Below the pieces are notes generated by a model. The model was not told the DNA's origin, did not search any database, and saw only the letters and a list, made by a program, of their open reading frames with translations. The position numbers and the translations under genes are program-made. From Rothia nasimurium (GTDB taxonomy: Bacteria; Actinomycetota; Actinomycetes; Actinomycetales; Micrococcaceae), in assembly GCF_014217215.1 (NCBI RefSeq), contig NZ_CP056080.1:2294001-2358000 (forward strand): a DNA stretch of 64,000 nucleotides, written 5' to 3'. Every line of letters begins with the position of its first letter. Position 1 is the first letter of the stretch. Shown piece by piece: positions 15,964-23,418 of this stretch.

Positions 15964-17028
15964 TTACTGGTAGGTCACTACATAGGGTTTGGGAGTGAGG
16001 GCGTAGGTCTGGGCGGGAGTCAGAGTGGGGGTGTCCTCGTCGTAGAAGTTCTTCCACGAGGGCTTAATGGCCGGGTCAAGATCGCGGATAAGTTCCTGGT
16101 AAGTAGAGTTTTTCAGCTCAGGCGTGCCGTGGCCGTCCGCGTGCAGGGTAAGGGCCAACTCCGGGTGGCTCGTGTCAAGCGCTGCACGATTGGTAATCAT
16201 GGAATGCGTGAACTGGTGCAGCACCACCATCTTCTGGGGCAGGCGGTGCTTATCGGTCAGCGCCGCCAGGTACTCCAGAGTTTCATTAATTTCTGAGGCA
16301 TCCACGGTACCAATTTGTTGCAGGTGCACCTGCCCGGGGTAAATACGCCATTCGGGGTCAATGCCCAGACCAACGTGGGGTTCCTTGAGCAGCTCTTCAT
16401 ACTGTTTGACCTGCTCGGTGAAGGTGCTGCGGCCGGGCTGGAAGTCCAAGATAACGTAGACCCCATTTTTGCGGGCCTCATCAATAAGCGGGCGTAGGCT
16501 TTCAATGGTTGCTTCATCGGAGTAATCGCCGTCAGGCCCGGGAGCTGAGCTGGCTACCGTGGTAATGATTTCAAAGGCGGGAATGACCTTTTCGTCGGTG
16601 TGCGCCTGGTATTCAGCGGCGAGATTTTTAACCCGGGCAACAGATTCAGCCGGGCCCTGCTCACCGAGCACTCCCAGGGACGGGCCGCCGGGGTTACCGT
16701 AGAGTGCCACGTAGCGGTGGGCAAAGATTTGATCGCCGCCACCGAGCACCTCGCTCTTTGGAGCATTGGCACGTGAGGACTGCTCGGGAGCGGACGCCGT
16801 GGCACTGGCACTTGCAGACGGGCTAGTCGTCGAGGGGGTAGAAACAGATGGAGATGCTGTTGCACTCGTACTGTGCGCAGGGCTGGCGCTTGCCGAGGAA
16901 CTACTTGCAACCGTTGTCGGGGTAGAGGTTTCGCTTGTGGGTTCCTCAGTTGAAGTGGCTGAGCACCCTGCCAGAGCGAGGGCAGAGAGAGTCATAAGGG
17001 CAAGAAAGCGGGTGTGGCGAGTGTGCAT
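15964..17028 (-). CDS. Secreted lipoprotein with Ser/Thr-rich linker, unknown function
   Basis: A 354-residue protein with a lipoprotein signal peptide and lipobox LAGC (Cys22). Residues about 24-90 form a Ser/Thr/Ala/Pro-rich linker, as expected for a domain held away from the membrane. The rest (about 95-354) is globular and alternates strands and helices in a TIM-barrel-like manner: FAHRYVALYGNPG, KVIPAFEIITTVA, GVYVILDFQPG, HVGLGIDPEW, QKMVVLHQF. The acidic residues after strands (FE, LDFQ, IDPEW) suggest a glycoside-hydrolase-like fold. I cannot assign a family. It is monocistronic and convergent with the GNAT gene. Confidence 0.75.
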   Translation of the reverse strand: MHTRHTRFLALMTLSALALAGCSATSTEEPTSETSTPTTVASSSSASASPAHSTSATASPSVSTPSTTSPSASASATASAPEQSSRANAPKSEVLGGGDQIFAHRYVALYGNPGGPSLGVLGEQGPAESVARVKNLAAEYQAHTDEKVIPAFEIITTVASSAPGPDGDYSDEATIESLRPLIDEARKNGVYVILDFQPGRSTFTEQVKQYEELLKEPHVGLGIDPEWRIYPGQVHLQQIGTVDASEINETLEYLAALTDKHRLPQKMVVLHQFTHSMITNRAALDTSHPELALTLHADGHGTPELKNSTYQELIRDLDPAIKPSWKNFYDEDTPTLTPAQTYALTPKPYVVTYQ

Positions 17029-17286
17029 GGTGTCCTGTGAGTTGGCTGGATGTGTTTAATCAGTCTACTGAACACCCACCATCAACGCCTTTCTATTACA
17101 CAGAGTAAAATCCCAAGTCGGGCACCCACCCCCAAGCTCGCCAGACCCACCCAAGCTGCCACAGGCGTCCGCTCATAAACATACTGTGCTCCGCATAACA
17201 TTTCAGGAACGAAAATCCCGCATATCTATACATTCACCCCTTAAGCTGAATCGGAAGCCCGCACCACACGCCGACGAAAGGCCCTC

Positions 17287-18936
17287 ATGACTCACCCCTC
17301 ACTCCCCGACCGTTCCGGTGAAACCACCGAGCCCCGCCGCAACGCCGGCTATGCCATTCTGGCGACCCTGCGCAGCTACGGCATCGACACCGTTTTCGGC
17401 ATTCCCGGCACCCACAACCTAGAGTTCTACCGCCACCTCGAAGAACTCGGTATCCACCCGGTCACCACCCGCCACGAGCAGGGCGCTTCCTACGGGGCGG
17501 ACGGCTGGTCGCTGACCCGCGGCCTGCCCGGCGTCGTCATCACCACCTCGGGCCCCGGCCTGCTCAATTCTCTCTCGGGTGCCGCCACCGCCTATGCCGA
17601 GTCGCGCCCCATGATTATCCTGTCCCCCGGTCGCCCCGTGGGTCACGAGTTCCGCGACATCGGCGCCCTGCACGAGACTAAGAATCCCACCGGCGCCGTC
17701 AACTCCATTGTCGAGTTCTCCCGCCGCGTGAACTCCGCCGAAGAAGCCGTGGACATCATCCACAACGCTTTCCGCTCCTTCGCCCACAACCGTCCGCGCC
17801 CCATCCACATCGAAGTACCCCTCGACGTGCTCGAACGCGAGGTTGAGCTTGACCCCGCAATTCTTCAGGCCCGCCCTCTGGGTAAGCCCCAGCCTGCTCC
17901 GGTCGATGACGTGCGCGAAGCAGCCCGCATGCTGGCTGAATCAAAGAAACCCATCATCGTCGCAGGTGGCGGCTCTATCGGCGCGGCAGCCGACCTGCTG
18001 CGCCTGGCAGAAATCCTGGAAGCTCCCGTCATCACCTCGGTCAACGGCAAGGGCGCCATTCCCGAAAAGCACCGCCTCTCCCTCGGCGCTGACCTGCGCC
18101 TGAGCGCAGCCCACGCCTTCTGCCGTGAGGCTGACGCCATGCTGATTATCGGCTCGAAGGTCGGTGAAGCGGAGCTCTGGGACGGCGACATCCGCCCTGC
18201 TGGTCCCGTCATTCGCATCGATATTACGCGCGACCAGATGCTGACCAACATCACCCCCGACATTGAGTTGCCGGGCAACTCCAAGGCCGTCATTCCGCAG
18301 CTTCTGGACGCCCTCGCCGAGCTCGGTCTGGCCCCCGGCTCCCGCGAGCCCCGCGACCTGCAAAACATCTTTGACGCCCTCGATAACGAGGGGCGTGCAA
18401 TCGCACCCGAGCTGGCAGAGCTCAACGAGAAGATCATGGAGATCCTGCCCGAGGACACCATCATCGCCGGTGACTCCTCTCAGGTCACCTACATGGGCAC
18501 CACCACCTTCTACCGGGCGGCCCGCCCCAACTCCCTGCTCTACATGGCCACCTACGCCACCCTGGGCTACGGCCTGCCCGCCGCTATTGGCGCCAAGGTA
18601 GCCGCGCCCGAGCGTCCTGTGGTCTGCCTACTCGGTGACGGCGCCCTCATGTTTGCCATCCAGGAGCTCATGACCGCCGTTGAGCAGCAGCTCGACCTAC
18701 CCATCATCTGCGTTGAGAACGGTGGCTACGGCGAGATCCGCCAGAACGAGCGCGACCGCGGCATCGCCCCCGTTGCGGTGGACCTGGTGCAGCCCGACTG
18801 GGTCAAACTGGCCGAGGGCTTCGGTGCCACCGGCTTCTCAGCCACCATGGATACCCTGGCCGAGACCGTCCAGCAGGCTCTTGCTACCAGCGGCCCCTCG
18901 GTCGTGCACCTAAAGATTGGTGAGACCCTGCGCTAA
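17287..18936 (+). CDS. ThDP-dependent decarboxylase, AruI-like (2-ketoarginine decarboxylase candidate)
   Basis: A 549-residue thiamine diphosphate enzyme of the acetolactate synthase superfamily. It has the N-terminal PYR domain with catalytic Glu64 (TRHEQGAS), a central Rossmann-like domain (about 205-345), and the C-terminal PP domain with GDG at 450-452 and the cofactor Asn478 in VENGGYGEIR. The GYGEIR...RGIAPVAVDL segment after the cofactor loop resembles 5-guanidino-2-oxopentanoate decarboxylases rather than acetolactate synthase. Together with the aminotransferase and ureohydrolase at 6.8-9.1 kb this would form an arginine transaminase route. The specific substrate is inference; a generic acetolactate-synthase-like activity remains possible. 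Confidence 0.75.
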   Translation: MTHPSLPDRSGETTEPRRNAGYAILATLRSYGIDTVFGIPGTHNLEFYRHLEELGIHPVTTRHEQGASYGADGWSLTRGLPGVVITTSGPGLLNSLSGAATAYAESRPMIILSPGRPVGHEFRDIGALHETKNPTGAVNSIVEFSRRVNSAEEAVDIIHNAFRSFAHNRPRPIHIEVPLDVLEREVELDPAILQARPLGKPQPAPVDDVREAARMLAESKKPIIVAGGGSIGAAADLLRLAEILEAPVITSVNGKGAIPEKHRLSLGADLRLSAAHAFCREADAMLIIGSKVGEAELWDGDIRPAGPVIRIDITRDQMLTNITPDIELPGNSKAVIPQLLDALAELGLAPGSREPRDLQNIFDALDNEGRAIAPELAELNEKIMEILPEDTIIAGDSSQVTYMGTTTFYRAARPNSLLYMATYATLGYGLPAAIGAKVAAPERPVVCLLGDGALMFAIQELMTAVEQQLDLPIICVENGGYGEIRQNERDRGIAPVAVDLVQPDWVKLAEGFGATGFSATMDTLAETVQQALATSGPSVVHLKIGETLR

Positions 18937-18961
18937 AACAGGCGCTGGCCCCCAAAGAAAT

Positions 18962-19003
18962 ACCCCCTGTTCTTTCTGGTAGTTACCGGAAAGAACAGGG
19001 GGT
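18962..19003. terminator. Bidirectional intrinsic terminator
   Basis: Perfect 15-bp arms (ACCCCCTGTTCTTTC at 18962-18976, complement at 18989-19003) with a 12-base loop, between the convergent decarboxylase and ABC permease genes. A short TTCTTG follows on the plus strand. Confidence 0.85.
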
Positions 19004-19024
19004 TCTTGCGCTATAGCTAAAGAT

Positions 19025-20323
19025 TTATTCGTAGCGCAGGGATTCAATGGGGTCGAGCTTAGCTGCCTTATTAGCCGGGTAGTAGCCAAAGAAGAGGCCA
19101 ATAGCTAGCGAGAATCCCAGAGATAGGGCGACCGCGCTCAGCGGCGGGAAAACAAAGGTTCCCAGCATATTGGCACCTATCATACCGAGCCCTCCGCCCA
19201 CCAGGACGCCCAGGATGCCACCAACCAGGCAGACAATCATAGCTTCTACCACGAACTGTAGTCGGATAGCTCCTCGGGTAGCCCCCAGTGCCTTGCGGAT
19301 GCCAATTTCGCGAGTACGTTCGGTCACGGTCACCAGCATAATATTCATGACGCCAATGCCACCGACCAGCAGCGAGATACCGGCGATAGCCGAGATAGCT
19401 GCGCTAATTCCGGCCAGAACATCATTGAAAGACTGGGTAGCCGCCGAGAAGTCCATAATTTCCGCCATGAACTTTTCATCCGACCGGTACATGCTGGTCA
19501 GGTGAGCCTGAAGGAGAGCCTTCACCTGGGCCAGGTCTTTACCCTCTGCCGGGCGCACGCTCAAGTAAGACCAGCCGTCTGCATTCATGCTGCTTAATTG
19601 TCCCTCAAAGGTATAGGGCATATAGACCGAGCCGGGCCCTGACATATTAAAAATGCCACCCGTATTCTCGGGCTGATATACACCAATGACTACAGCATAG
19701 GTAGTATTCAGGCCGCCCACGCCCACTTCAACCTCTTGTCCCACAGCCTGAACGGGGTCGCCCCCAAAGAGTGAAAGCTGATCGGTGGAAATCATGAGGA
19801 CCGGTCGTTTGTTATCAATATCGGTCTGGGTAATAGCTCGCCCTGCGACCATTTTCTTGGGATTAAGGTCCAGGTAATCCATATTGATGAAGTACACCAA
19901 GCTAGAGGAATCTGTCTCAGCCCCGTAGGTGAGGTCAACACTGTATGAGGACTGGCCTCCCAGCGGAATCCCGGCGATATTGTCACCCATAGCCTCTTTA
20001 AGGGTGTTGATATCGTCAATACTGATGAGAGAGCTTCCGGTAGGCGGCTCAGATGAGCCACCCATCATCCCGTAGCCACCCATCGGGTTAGAGGGCGCGT
20101 TTTTCTCATCTTCACTGGGGCGCGGCTTCACCTGAATATTGAGGTCGTTAGCGCCTGAGCTTACAACAGCTTGGTTAGCTTGGGTCTGTAGGGAGTGCCC
20201 CAGCGTCAAAATCGCGATGACCGATGCGATGCCCATGATGATACCCAGAAGGGTAAGGAAGGACCGCATCTTGTTATTGCGTAGGCTCCCCAGGGCCAGG
20301 CTGATTGACTCTTTCACATTCAC
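19025..20323 (-). CDS. MacB-like ABC transporter permease (FtsX fold)
   Basis: A 432-residue type VII ABC permease. It has an N-terminal membrane helix after KMRSFLTLLGIIMGIASVIAIL, a large extracytoplasmic domain (about 45-300), and three C-terminal helices with the conserved ERTREIGIRKALGATRGAIRLQFVVEA coupling segment. It is the third gene of a membrane-fusion/ATPase/permease set, and its start overlaps the ATPase stop by 4 bp. Such systems use mechanotransmission to export peptides, toxins or antibiotics, or to act in envelope stress. The substrate here is unknown. Confidence 0.9.
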   Translation of the reverse strand: MNVKESISLALGSLRNNKMRSFLTLLGIIMGIASVIAILTLGHSLQTQANQAVVSSGANDLNIQVKPRPSEDEKNAPSNPMGGYGMMGGSSEPPTGSSLISIDDINTLKEAMGDNIAGIPLGGQSSYSVDLTYGAETDSSSLVYFINMDYLDLNPKKMVAGRAITQTDIDNKRPVLMISTDQLSLFGGDPVQAVGQEVEVGVGGLNTTYAVVIGVYQPENTGGIFNMSGPGSVYMPYTFEGQLSSMNADGWSYLSVRPAEGKDLAQVKALLQAHLTSMYRSDEKFMAEIMDFSAATQSFNDVLAGISAAISAIAGISLLVGGIGVMNIMLVTVTERTREIGIRKALGATRGAIRLQFVVEAMIVCLVGGILGVLVGGGLGMIGANMLGTFVFPPLSAVALSLGFSLAIGLFFGYYPANKAAKLDPIESLRYE

Positions 20324-21156
20324 GGCTGGGCCTCCTCGGACGTGGGCTGGGCACCTTCTGCTAGGGGCATACCCGCCCCAACAACCGGTGCCGGAAGTAC
20401 ACTGGTGGGCGAGGTAAGCCCGCTAGCGCTTACGTAAGGGGCGGCGGCTTCTTCACCGGTGACGATACGGCCATCAACCATGGTGACGATACGGTCAGTT
20501 TCTGCGGCCAGCTCTGGGTTGTGTGTAATAAAGACAATGGTCTTGCCCTGCTCCCTATTGAGCTGGTGGAAGAGATCCATGACCATACGCCCAGTCTGGC
20601 TATCGAGAGCACCCGTTGGCTCATCGGCAAGGAGCAGGGGTGGGTCATTAGCCAGCGCACGGGCAATTGCTACACGCTGTTTCTGACCGCCAGAGAGAGC
20701 CGCCGGGCTATTTTCCATACGGTCAGCCATACCCATCTGTTCCAGCAGGTAAGCGGCTCGTTCCCTACGGTCGCGAGCATTCATACCCGCATACATCATG
20801 GGCATCTCAACATTCTTAAGCGCCGAGATGCGCCCAATCAGGTTAAAGCTCTGAAAGATAAACCCGATGTTCTGGCTCCTGTAGAAGGCCAGTTCGTCAT
20901 CGCTCAGGCTGGGGATATTCTCGCCGTCAAAGGTGTAGTGGCCGTAGGTGGCCCGGTCCAGCAGACCGATGATATTCATGAGGGTGGTCTTACCGGATCC
21001 GGACTGCCCAACAACCGATACGAACTCTCCGCGATTGACGTGGAAGTCGATGCCGGGGAGCACGGTAATTTCGCTGGGGGCACCCAGGTTAAAGGTTTTG
21101 ACGATGCCCCGCATATCGAGCAGGGGTTCCGGGGGCTGTATGAGTTGCTGGTTCAT
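20320..21156 (-). CDS. MacB/LolD-type ABC transporter ATP-binding protein
   Basis: A 278-residue ATPase. Motifs: Walker A GQSGSGKTT (about 49-57), Q-loop FIFQSFN, ABC signature LSGGQKQR, Walker B LLLADEPT with the D-loop GALDSQ, and the switch His in VFITHN. A non-conserved Pro/Ala/Ser-rich tail of about 35 residues follows the ATPase domain. It lies between the adaptor and permease genes; 4-bp gap upstream, 4-bp overlap downstream, so the three subunits are translated as one operon. Confidence 0.93.
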   Translation of the reverse strand: MNQQLIQPPEPLLDMRGIVKTFNLGAPSEITVLPGIDFHVNRGEFVSVVGQSGSGKTTLMNIIGLLDRATYGHYTFDGENIPSLSDDELAFYRSQNIGFIFQSFNLIGRISALKNVEMPMMYAGMNARDRRERAAYLLEQMGMADRMENSPAALSGGQKQRVAIARALANDPPLLLADEPTGALDSQTGRMVMDLFHQLNREQGKTIVFITHNPELAAETDRIVTMVDGRIVTGEEAAAPYVSASGLTSPTSVLPAPVVGAGMPLAEGAQPTSEEAQP

Positions 21157-21160
21157 GGTT

Positions 21161-22678
21161 TTACCAGTTGTAGCTCACGCCGGCGTCCAGGGTCACCGTC
21201 TCACCGATACGATTGCGGTAGTTCTCACCGTAGGTCAGAACCATATCGCCTTCGACCAGCTCACCGCCGGTAATAGCAATGTCGATATCGTTAGCGAGCC
21301 CGGTTTCTACAGTGCGCTCTTCAAGAGTGTAGGCCCCGCCGTCCTGGGGAACAGCAACTACAACGCTCTTAGCACCCATGTCGTTGGTGTAGACGGCATC
21401 TACGGGAATGGACAGGGCGTTGCGCTCTTCAGCAGTAATAATGTTGGCCTTGACGCTTGATCCTAGGTAAAGGCCTTCACGGTCGCCTGTTACTTCAATA
21501 GTCACGGTAAAGGTGGGGCTACCACCAGAGCCAGCGCCACCTACGGCAGAAGCACCAGCGGCTTCACTACCGGCCTGCTGAGCTGAATCCGCGATAGATG
21601 CCACAGAAGTAACAGTTCCGGTGTATTCTTTCACACCGCTTGACCCGGCAGTGAACGTAACCTTGTTTCCTTCTTTAACCTTGGGCAGGTCAACTTCGCG
21701 GACGCTCGATGTGATGGTGAGTTTGGAGTCGTCACCGATAGTCACGACAGGGCCGGTTGCAGGCGCGCCAGCCTTTGCCACAGACATAACAACCCCGTTA
21801 ATAGGTGACTTAACGGTGGCTGAGTCGATGTCTTCCTGCAAGGAAGTCAGAGCCTGGTCGCGCGCTGTTTGGGCACCGGTCAAGGCGGTGCGGGCGTTAC
21901 CCAGCTCCGTTTCGAGAGTTGCAAGCTGGGTGGAAGCAGCGGTCCTGGCAGTGGTAACACCGGTGTCAGCGTCGGTCTTCGCCCCGGCTGCTAGACGCTG
22001 GGCGGATTCTGCCGCCGCAACCTCTGCGTTCAAGGCGGTCAGATCTGCGCCCTCAGCGGCAGCCCGATCACGTGTAGTCCGGGCAGTAGCCAGGGTGTTA
22101 TTAGCCTGGTTGAGCTGTTCATTTGCGGAGCGCTGGGTAGCGAGTGCCGCAAGGATTTCGGGGTTAGTCCCCTCGTTGATACCCCGGTTGTACTGGTCAT
22201 AGGCAGTTTGTGCGGCGGTAAGTGTTGCCTGAGCGGTGGTCACTGTTCCCTCAAGCTGAACCCGCTGGCTGTCCAGTTCACCCTGCAAAGTTGATGTATC
22301 TATAGTCGCTAGGGTCTGGCCCATTTCAACTCGGTCACCCACAGCTACGTTCACAGCGCTGATAGGGGCGGTCAGGTGAGTGGTAATGTTACGAACTTCT
22401 CCGGGCTGAATAGTACCGTCTACACGGACTTTATTACTGACCTCTTCTTTACTCAGAATCATGTAGTCAGTAGCGGGGATGGACCCACCGGAGGCTGTTG
22501 AGCTGCGGCCAAAGAGACTGCCGAAAGCCAATACCCCAACCACGATTAGAGCCAAGACACCGGCAGCAATGCCGATGAGGACTTTGGTGAGGGTGGATGT
22601 CTTCTTTTTCCGGGGTGGCCGGTGAGCGGCAACTGGAGGAGCGGGGGGAGGGGTCATAGGCGTTGTGGGGGTATCCAT
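21161..22678 (-). CDS. MacA-like membrane-fusion adaptor of the ABC efflux system
   Basis: About 505 residues from ATG at 22678, which has AGAAGG upstream; an in-frame GTG at 22696 is less likely. A proline-rich cytoplasmic N-terminus and KKK stretch precede one membrane helix (about 30-50, VLIGIAAGVLALIVVGVLAF). The extracellular part has the lipoyl halves (TAPISAVNVAVGDRVEMGQTLATID and ATVKSPINGVVMSV), a long alanine-rich coiled-coil hairpin (about 115-290), and a beta-barrel. In a Gram-positive cell this adaptor cannot reach an outer membrane, so it probably works with the MacB-like permease at the cell surface. Confidence 0.88.
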   Translation of the reverse strand: MDTPTTPMTPPPAPPVAAHRPPRKKKTSTLTKVLIGIAAGVLALIVVGVLAFGSLFGRSSTASGGSIPATDYMILSKEEVSNKVRVDGTIQPGEVRNITTHLTAPISAVNVAVGDRVEMGQTLATIDTSTLQGELDSQRVQLEGTVTTAQATLTAAQTAYDQYNRGINEGTNPEILAALATQRSANEQLNQANNTLATARTTRDRAAAEGADLTALNAEVAAAESAQRLAAGAKTDADTGVTTARTAASTQLATLETELGNARTALTGAQTARDQALTSLQEDIDSATVKSPINGVVMSVAKAGAPATGPVVTIGDDSKLTITSSVREVDLPKVKEGNKVTFTAGSSGVKEYTGTVTSVASIADSAQQAGSEAAGASAVGGAGSGGSPTFTVTIEVTGDREGLYLGSSVKANIITAEERNALSIPVDAVYTNDMGAKSVVVAVPQDGGAYTLEERTVETGLANDIDIAITGGELVEGDMVLTYGENYRNRIGETVTLDAGVSYNW

Positions 22679-22778
22679 AGTCTGGCCCTTCTGCACAGGT
22701 TAATTGTGGTGTAGTTATCTTTAGTTTAGGGCCCCCTTGCCCAGAAAATATTGAGTAGATACCCAGAAACCAATAAAT

Positions 22779-22792
22779 CATACCCGGGTATG
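22779..22792. promoter_or_regulatory. Perfect 14-bp palindrome upstream of the efflux operon
   Basis: CATACCCGGGTATG lies 101 bp upstream of the adaptor ATG and immediately next to the left edge of direct repeat A. An operator for a TetR- or MarR-like regulator would fit, but no such gene is nearby. Confidence 0.4.
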
Positions 22793-22817
22793 AGGAGGGG
22801 CGCAGCGAGCTCATCCT

Positions 22818-23219
22818 CTAGGCGAAGGCGCCGCTCACCCACATGATGAAAGTGATTGCCAGGAAGGCGAGCAGGGGAACAGAAACTATAACGAGTACGC
22901 CCAGAATGAGGGCGATAATCGCGGTTATTTTTTCTCTGTTTTTCATAAAGAGGGCCCCTATGCCGAACCCCATGGCGCCGAGCCAGGTAAACCCTGTGGG
23001 CAGAACTATTCTGAGTTCCCAGTTGAAAAAGATGAGGTTGATGAACCCTATACAGATCATGAGTAGCACCATCACGAGGGCGGTGAGGCCGTAGGGGTTG
23101 AGCTTGTTTGTCTCGTGGGGCGGGCGGACGCCGGTGGGCTGGGCAGGGTGGGCCGGGTGGGCCGGGGCGGTGGGCAGCGGATAGGGCTGATGTTCGGAGT
23201 GCCAGTGTGTAGTATTCAT
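22818..23219 (-). CDS. Small proline-rich membrane protein, copy A
   Basis: 133 residues from ATG at 23219 (MNTTHWHSEHQ). Residues 1-45 are rich in Pro, His and Ala and should be cytoplasmic. Three or four hydrophobic segments follow (YGLTALVMVLLMICIGFINLIFF, TWLGAMGFGIGALFM, ITAIIALILGVLVIVSVPLLAFLAITFIMWV). The layout resembles DUF4190-type small membrane proteins. A longer frame from 23312 would cross the inverted DnaA-box-like region and is not preferred. The C-terminal 90 residues are identical in the copy at 35179-35571. Function unknown. Confidence 0.7.
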   Translation of the reverse strand: MNTTHWHSEHQPYPLPTAPAHPAHPAQPTGVRPPHETNKLNPYGLTALVMVLLMICIGFINLIFFNWELRIVLPTGFTWLGAMGFGIGALFMKNREKITAIIALILGVLVIVSVPLLAFLAITFIMWVSGAFA

Positions 23220-23268
23220 GGCACCAGTATGGGAAAAAATGTTGGATCCCACTAGGTCTTTTAGAAAT

Positions 23269-23330
23269 CTGTGGATAACTCCGGGGCGCCCGGCAGGTTT
23301 ATGACCGAGCATTGCGGGAGTTATCCACAG
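23269..23330. promoter_or_regulatory. Inverted DnaA-box-like pair, copy A
   Basis: CTGTGGATAACTCC at 23269-23282 faces its exact complement at 23317-23330 across 34 bp. Each arm contains a perfect TTATCCACA. Located just upstream of the small membrane-protein gene. Confidence 0.6.
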
Positions 23331-23418
23331 ACGTGCCGATAGGTAGGCGCCTCAAGGAGCGGAGGAGCCGTGCATGGTATGCAAAATAATCAACAAGTCT
23401 CCACCTAATATATGAGGG

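Larger units (their letters stand above)
22797..23358. repeat. 0.55-kb direct repeat, copy A
   Basis: Nearly identical to 35157-35710, in the same orientation. The copies differ by a few substitutions and one 9-bp indel in the proline-rich coding part. Each contains a small membrane-protein gene and two inverted TTATCCACA sites. The two copies bracket the alpha-galactoside/galactose cluster. Identity begins near CAGCGA(G/A)CTCATCC and ends at CTCAAGGA. Confidence 0.9.

Noticed and set aside
23220-23312. Start of the small membrane protein at 23312 (and 35664 in copy B)
   Set aside because: The extension reads through the inverted DnaA-box-like arms and lacks a ribosome site. The ATG at 23219/35571 gives the expected Pro-rich head.
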